Of a stretch of DNA of 57,062 nt, positions 52,601-57,062 are shown one piece after another; within the stretch, counting starts at the first letter, position 1; every line of letters begins with the position of its first letter. A program made the position numbers and the translations under genes. A model generated the notes under the pieces. It worked only from the letters and a program-made list of their open reading frames with translations, had not been told where the DNA came from and made no database searches. Source of the DNA: DATATB01 sp036268995 (GTDB lineage Bacteria > Planctomycetota > Planctomycetia > Pirellulales > PNKZ01); NCBI GenBank assembly GCA_036268995.1, contig DATATB010000125.1, forward strand, positions 1 to 57,062. Reading direction: 5' to 3'.

Positions 52601-53626
52601 TCAGCGGCTGATGTCGGTGCCGGTTGGTCGGGACGCGGGGATTTTGCCGTCAATAACGGCATCGAGAAGATCGGCAAGATGTTCCAACGCTCCGCCCGAC
52701 CACCCCTGCCGGGCGGCATAGTCGTCGAGCCGGTCGATGGGAAAGCTCTCGGCGGCACGGACCGACGTCCGGCGTGTGGCCGAGGCGCTAGGCAGCAAGT
52801 TGGCCACTTTGTACTCGCTGAAATAGATCGATCCGCGGATACCGCATTGTGCGGCACGCTGCGGACTGCGAAACGGATCCAAGTAATGCAACCACTGCCG
52901 CTGCTGAGTCGTCGCAAAAGTGTGCAAATCGAGCGAATCCCCCCCGCGCTTCGCCGGCCTGGCTCGCACGAACATGAACTCGTAAACCGCGCGCGGTTTG
53001 CCGTCGCGGCCTGCCTCCTGGTTGAGCATGTTCTTGTGCAGCATGACCAGCGTCCGCAATTGCGACGGCTGGCGCACGCGGGCCGCATCGGTCCACAGGC
53101 CCAGGCTGCGCATTTGCTGGATCGAGTCGCTCACCAAATCGACAAACGGTTGCGTAATGTGGGCACCGTGGTATTCGAGCGTGGCAGCCATGGGCCGGTG
53201 ATGCAGGTGCAGCTCGCCGCTGTCCAGGTCGCGCTGCACCCGAACCTCGACGGCAACATAATGCTCGTCGATATAGCTCAGGATGCGGCCCCCGGTCAGC
53301 GTCGGCAGATCGGCCCGATCGTCTTCGAGCATGTCCAGCCCGACGGACAACACTGCGCGGCGCGACGTCGGAATTGGCAGGTCGCGATCGCCTGCGTCCG
53401 CGCTGAGCTGAGGCACGAAGCTCGTGATCTCCAGCGGCTGGCCCGGTGGGATATGCTCGCAAGCCATGCCGGCTGCCCGGTCATGCGCGGCAGCCACTTC
53501 GGCCTCGGTCTGGGGCAGCTTGCGGATGATCTTCAGAGCCGACAGCGGATTGGCTGCCAGGGCATCCGCCCCACATAAACCCGCGCAGACCGCCAGACCA
53601 ACGAGCCATCGAAGCTTGAAAATCAT
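52601..53626 (-). CDS. Exported protein of unknown function
   Basis: 341 aa. Residues 1-24 are a clear signal peptide (LVGLAVCAGLCGADALA). The mature part is mixed alpha/beta with no recognised motif. RILSYIDEHYVAVEVRVQRD and LDSGELHLHHRPMAATLEYH suggest a beta-rich middle. Four Cys are present in all. It lies on the same strand as the lipoprotein and Wza-like genes, 316 bases upstream of them, so it may belong to the same export module. No function is assigned. Confidence 0.6.
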   Translation of the reverse strand: MIFKLRWLVGLAVCAGLCGADALAANPLSALKIIRKLPQTEAEVAAAHDRAAGMACEHIPPGQPLEITSFVPQLSADAGDRDLPIPTSRRAVLSVGLDMLEDDRADLPTLTGGRILSYIDEHYVAVEVRVQRDLDSGELHLHHRPMAATLEYHGAHITQPFVDLVSDSIQQMRSLGLWTDAARVRQPSQLRTLVMLHKNMLNQEAGRDGKPRAVYEFMFVRARPAKRGGDSLDLHTFATTQQRQWLHYLDPFRSPQRAAQCGIRGSIYFSEYKVANLLPSASATRRTSVRAAESFPIDRLDDYAARQGWSGGALEHLADLLDAVIDGKIPASRPTGTDISR

Positions 53627-53825
53627 GAACGCTTGTCCCGTCGCACGCTAGTAGAGGATGATGGGCCGATGACCCCGGCGAAAGTCTCAATTATCATTGC
53701 CGCTACGGGCGCTGTCCACTTGCCAAGTTGACCGATTTGCCACCAGTTTGCCGGCAAATGCCTTGAGGCGGCCGGCGGCCCATGCCATTCTGACTGAATG
53801 AATTCTTTTTCCGGCGCCCGGTAAA

Positions 53826-54323
53826 TTGCTTATGTGGCTGTGTGCGGTCCTGCTGACCCTCTCCTGGACGCTGTGGATGACGTTCACCGTCGGCCGGCGC
53901 ACCGATCGCGCGACCGGCTTCCCAGTTCAGGCCCCATTCAGCCCTGAGAACACCCAAACGCTCCACTACTTGCAGGTCATCGACAACGAATATATCGTGC
54001 TCGACCTGCGGCTCGGCCGGCTGGGTGTCTGCGCCTTTGTCTCGATGATCGCAGCCTCGGCCGTTTACACGTTTCTGCTGGGCCGGCCCGGCCATGAGTG
54101 CCGGCTCTTTTGCCTGAGCCTGGCTGCAGTCATGATGGCCGTAATGCTCGAATTGTTCACCGTTTGGCTGCCGCACGATTTCGGCTTTCTGCTGTTTGGG
54201 AGCACTGGCATTGGCGCGGGCCTGTGGTCCGACGCTCGGCGCCGCCGCTTTGCAAATCCGGCACTCGTGCAAGCCGGCCATTCATCAAGGGGCCAGGGCT
54301 TCGATGAACCACAACATGCTTGA
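53826..54323 (+). pseudogene. Truncated relic of a Wzy/O-antigen-ligase-like gene
   Basis: About 165 codons matching only the last third of the intact protein at 48.5-49.9 kb. Shared blocks are TVWLPHDFGFL, TGFP, then VIDNEYIVLDLRLGRLGV against VDNAYILIDLRFGLLGV. It holds at most three or four membrane helices and lacks the N-terminal two thirds. No intact start or ribosome site is seen, and an in-frame stop lies just upstream at 53799. The tail overlaps the start of the next SDR gene. It is best read as a duplicated and decayed copy. Confidence 0.7.
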
Positions 54324-55080
54324 TCTCACCGGCCGCGTGGCTTTGGTCACGGGGGCTTCGCGCGGTATTGGCCGGGCCTGCGCCCTGCGCCTCGCCGAAG
54401 CGGGAGCCGACGTGGTTGTCAACTATCTCACGTCCACGCGGGCCGCCGAAGAAGTGGCCGAGGCCATCCTCACGCTCGGCCGCCAGGCCGCCGTGATCAA
54501 GGCCGACGTCAGCCAGGCGGACGACGTGCAAGCCATGCTCGAATTTGTCCGCGAGCAGTTCGGCCGGCTCGACATCCTGCTGAGCAACGCGGCCAGCGGC
54601 GGCTTTCGTCCGCTTGCCGATGCTTCGCATGCGAACTTCGAAGCGGCCATGAACACGAACGTCCGCGCTTTCATTGACCTGATGCAGGCCGCCCTGCCCC
54701 TGCTCGAGCGGACCGAAGGCCGTGCCAAAGTCATCGTGCTCTCCAGCCACGGCAGCCATCGTGCTTTGCCGCAATACGGACTGATCGGCGGCTCAAAGGC
54801 CGCACTCGCCAGCATCGCCCGGCATTTTGCCCTGGAACTGGGCAATCGCGGCGTAAACGTCAATATCGTCGAGGCCGGGCTCGTGGCTACCGACTCGACG
54901 CGGCATTTGCCCGGCGCTCAGCAGTTGCTCGCTTCGCGCGGAGAATATACGCTCGTCGGCGACCGACTGCTCGAAGCCCGCGACGTGGCCGATGCCGTTT
55001 TGTTTCTTTCCAGCCCGCTCAGTGATCTCGTGCAAGGCCAGACGCTCGTCATCGACGGCGGCGCCTCGATCCGTGCCTGA
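54304..55080 (+). CDS. SDR oxidoreductase, FabL-like enoyl-ACP reductase
   Basis: 258 aa classical SDR. VALVTGASRGIGRACALRLA binds NADP. SNAASGGFRPL follows, then SSHGSHRALPQYGLIGGSK with the Tyr-x6-Lys spacing that marks FabL-type enoyl-ACP reductases rather than the usual Tyr-x3-Lys. ATDSTRHLPG also fits FabL. It would reduce trans-2-enoyl-ACP in fatty acid elongation. The lipid megasynthase in this window lacks an enoyl reductase, but this gene is 27 kb away and a link is speculative. Start chosen by family N-terminus. Confidence 0.8.
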   Translation: MNHNMLDLTGRVALVTGASRGIGRACALRLAEAGADVVVNYLTSTRAAEEVAEAILTLGRQAAVIKADVSQADDVQAMLEFVREQFGRLDILLSNAASGGFRPLADASHANFEAAMNTNVRAFIDLMQAALPLLERTEGRAKVIVLSSHGSHRALPQYGLIGGSKAALASIARHFALELGNRGVNVNIVEAGLVATDSTRHLPGAQQLLASRGEYTLVGDRLLEARDVADAVLFLSSPLSDLVQGQTLVIDGGASIRA

Positions 55081-55129
55081 GCCCATCCCTTCCCTCATTG
55101 ATCGATCCCACCTCAAAGAGAGTTGACTG

Positions 55130-56296
55130 ATGAAGACTAATTTCGCCGCGCTAGTTTGTTCCGCACTGCTGTTGTCCGCACCCCCGGCGCAAGCCGGCGA
55201 TCCTTCGCAAGGCAACAGCCGAATTCGCGAAGCGCTCGAGCCGTTTGTCGAAAGCCATTCGCTGGCCGGTGCCGTGACGCTCGTGGCCGACAAGCAGCAA
55301 GTGCTCAGCCGCGACGCGGTGGGCTTTGCCGACGTCGAACACGGCACGCCCATGCAGACAGACGCGCTATTCTGGATTGCATCGCAGTCAAAATCCATCA
55401 CGGCCACGGCATTGATGATGCTCGTCGACGCCGGCAAGGTGAAGCTCGACGACCCGGTGGAAAAATATCTGCCCGAGTTCCACGAGCAGTGGCTGGCGGC
55501 CGAGCGCGCCGCCGACCACGTGCTGCTCAAAAGGCCCAAGCACCCCATCACCGTTCGCGAAATCTTAAGCCATACCAGCGGCTTGCCGCCGAAATCGTTA
55601 GTGGAACAGCCCACGCTCGATCTGCTGCCGCTGCGAGTCGGCGCGCTCAGCTATGTCGCCACCCCGCTGGATTTCGAGCCGGGCACTTCGTACCGCTATT
55701 CCAATGCCGGCATCAACACGGCCGGCCGGATCATCGAAGTGGTGAGCGGCACGCCCTACGAGGATTTTCTCCAGCAGCGGCTGTTTTGGCCGTTAGACAT
55801 GAAGGACACTACCTTCTGGCCCACCCGCGAGCAGCTCAAGCGGTTGGCCGAGTCCTATAAGCCCGACGCCATGAAGACCGGCCTGGAGCACACAACAATC
55901 AGTCAGCTCAAGTATCCGCTTGACGATCGCAGCCGGCAGCCAATGCCCGCCGGCGGATTGTTTTCCACGGCCGACGACCTGGTCCGTTTCTGCCAGATGA
56001 TCTTGAACAATGGCGAGCTGAACGGCCGACGATATCTCTCGCCCGAGTCCGTGCGCGAAATGACCAGGCGGCAAACGCCCGAGTCCAACCGCAACAGCTA
56101 CGGCTTGGGCTGGTCCACCCACGATGGCATCTGGGGCCACGGCGGCGCCTACGCCACCAACATGAGCATCAACTCGAAAACCGGCCTGATCACCATCTTC
56201 CTGGTGCAGCACCAAGGTTTTCCGGGCAATGGCAAGCAAAGCCTCGGTGCCTTTCACAAAGCCGCCGAAGCCCTCTTCGCCCACCCGCAAAACTGA
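55130..56296 (+). CDS. Exported serine hydrolase, class C beta-lactamase-like
   Basis: 388 aa. A signal peptide spans residues 1-23. The SxxK catalytic motif is SKSI, in ASQSKSITATALMMLVDAG (about 87). The Tyr-x-Asn motif is YSN in YRYSNAGINTAG (about 187). HGGAYATN near 342 stands for the KTG-like third motif. This is the Beta-lactamase/esterase (EstB) fold, which includes peptidases, esterases and DD-carboxypeptidases. It probably acts in the periplasm. Substrate unknown; antibiotic resistance is not implied. It follows the SDR gene by 49 bases on the same strand, with AAAGAGAGT near the ATG. Confidence 0.88.
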   Translation: MKTNFAALVCSALLLSAPPAQAGDPSQGNSRIREALEPFVESHSLAGAVTLVADKQQVLSRDAVGFADVEHGTPMQTDALFWIASQSKSITATALMMLVDAGKVKLDDPVEKYLPEFHEQWLAAERAADHVLLKRPKHPITVREILSHTSGLPPKSLVEQPTLDLLPLRVGALSYVATPLDFEPGTSYRYSNAGINTAGRIIEVVSGTPYEDFLQQRLFWPLDMKDTTFWPTREQLKRLAESYKPDAMKTGLEHTTISQLKYPLDDRSRQPMPAGGLFSTADDLVRFCQMILNNGELNGRRYLSPESVREMTRRQTPESNRNSYGLGWSTHDGIWGHGGAYATNMSINSKTGLITIFLVQHQGFPGNGKQSLGAFHKAAEALFAHPQN

Positions 56297-56530
56297 GCGA
56301 GCGAGTGCTGCCCGACGCTTGGCAACAGCAGCAAGAGCAGCAACGGGCGCGAGTCACCCCTCGCGCCTTGTGCTCGGCTTGATACACATGCTAGCTCGGA
56401 CCTCGGGAGTGAATTCGGGCAAGGCGCCAAGCGGCCGCGAGGTCGTCGAGTCGACGGAGTCCGCGCTACAGGGTCTTAGAGCCCGATTCGCCGTCGCCTT
56501 TGCGACTCAAGAATCCTCCCAGGTGGGCAA

Positions 56531-57062
56531 TCATGCGGACCGCCTCGCGAAGCGTCGGCGGGCGTGGCTTTCAGCGTGCGGCGGCTGGCCGGCCACGCGG
56601 TCGATGAACGCGGCAAACCAACTGGCCCAGCGGCGCACGCTGTAGTGCTCTTCGACCATCGCCCGGCCGGCGGCTCCCATGCGTTGCCGCAGGGCCGGAT
56701 CGGCGGCCAGCCGAGCAATCGCTCCGGCCCAATCCTCGGCCGACTCGGCCAGGTAGCCGTTTTCGCCATGCACGATCATTTGCCGGTTCATGCCCACCGG
56801 GTTGGCCACCACCGGCAGGCCGGCCGCCATGTACTGCAACACTTTCAGCCCGCACTTGCCCTGGCTCCAAGGATCGTCGGGCAGCCAACTGACGCCAATG
56901 TCGGCCGAGGCGATCTCGTTGGCTTCGGTTTCGCTCGACCAGACGCGCGGCAGCACCGTGATCTGATCGAGCGTCGGAAAACGGTTGCAGATGACTTTCA
57001 GGCTCAAACCCGGCAGGCGCGCAGCGGCCGCCGCCAGCAGCGGCTGGGCAAAAGTCAGGCAG
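56531..57062 (-). CDS. Glycosyltransferase (GT4-like), partial, cut by the window edge
   Basis: The open frame runs from the right edge to a TGA at 56531, about 176 codons, so the N-terminus is outside the window. Visible: DIGVSWLPDDPWSQGKCGLK, then VLQYMAAGLPVVANPVGMN and HGENGYLAES, the donor-binding C-terminal half of a GT4 enzyme. WSQGKCGLK..QYMAAGLP is a pattern common in surface-sugar transferases. It is convergent with the serine hydrolase gene, with a 234-base gap that shows no gene. Confidence 0.8.
   Translation of the reverse strand, partial: CLTFAQPLLAAAAARLPGLSLKVICNRFPTLDQITVLPRVWSSETEANEIASADIGVSWLPDDPWSQGKCGLKVLQYMAAGLPVVANPVGMNRQMIVHGENGYLAESAEDWAGAIARLAADPALRQRMGAAGRAMVEEHYSVRRWASWFAAFIDRVAGQPPHAESHARRRFARRSA

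Noticed and set aside
55130..56296. Reading the serine hydrolase as an antibiotic-resistance beta-lactamase
   Set aside because: The SxxK/YSN/HGG set is shared by many esterases and peptidases; nothing points to beta-lactams as substrate.

Overview
The window is about 57 kb of GC-rich bacterial DNA, most likely from a planctomycete (Pirellulales-like). This is an inference from several things: a sulfatase with the C-x-P-S-R motif, a small lipoprotein and a GT of types often seen in planctomycete sugar-export regions, the CCTTCTCCC/GGGAGAAGG intergenic repeat family, many genes without clear Shine-Dalgarno sites, and a PUFA-type lipid synthase. No rRNA, tRNA or CRISPR array was seen.

Layout. 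(1) 1-4.3 kb: a DevB/DevC-type exporter pair on the minus strand, divergent from an ABC1/UbiB-family atypical kinase. (2) 4.3-6.3 kb: a secreted sulfatase and a 56-aa coiled-coil protein. (3) 6.5-11.8 kb: TreZ and TreY, convergent across a block of repeat hairpins, with a DUF3309-like membrane microprotein one base upstream of treY. Together they make trehalose from maltooligosaccharides. (4) 11.9-14.8 kb: a small secreted protein, an FAD oxidoreductase fused to a Rieske domain, and a BON-domain protein. (5) 14.8-27.7 kb: a tightly packed minus-strand operon of four genes: thioester-reductase-like SDR with an SCP2-like tail, a 2855-aa lipid/polyketide megasynthase (KS, cysteine-less KS/CLF, AT, 2 ACP, C45-acyltransferase-like domain, KR, DH), a Rieske oxygenase, and a condensation-domain acyltransferase. 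This is the most unusual system in the window. It looks like a self-contained pathway that builds a long acyl chain, releases it reductively, oxidises it and esterifies it.

(6) 28.4-54.3 kb: a large exopolysaccharide/O-antigen-like island. It holds a BY-kinase/chain-length protein, a WbaP-like phosphoglycosyltransferase, GT4, GT9, a methyltransferase, a hexapeptide acetyltransferase, a Wzx flippase, two Wzy/ligase-like proteins, a CgeB-like GT, a dTDP-rhamnose-4-epimerase-like SDR, an acyltransferase-3, the complete rmlBACD-type dTDP-rhamnose set, a Wza-like outer-membrane export lipoprotein and an accessory lipoprotein. Strand switches and four gene relics mark the island as repeatedly rearranged. 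The relics are the C-terminus of an HldE/RfaE2-type adenylyltransferase with an in-frame stop, an IS66-type transposase, a Wza C-terminus and a Wzy C-terminus.

(7) 54.3-57 kb: a FabL-like SDR, a class C beta-lactamase-like serine hydrolase, and a GT cut by the window edge.

Start codons are approximate wherever no ribosome binding site is visible. Protein families were assigned by reading motifs, not by database search.
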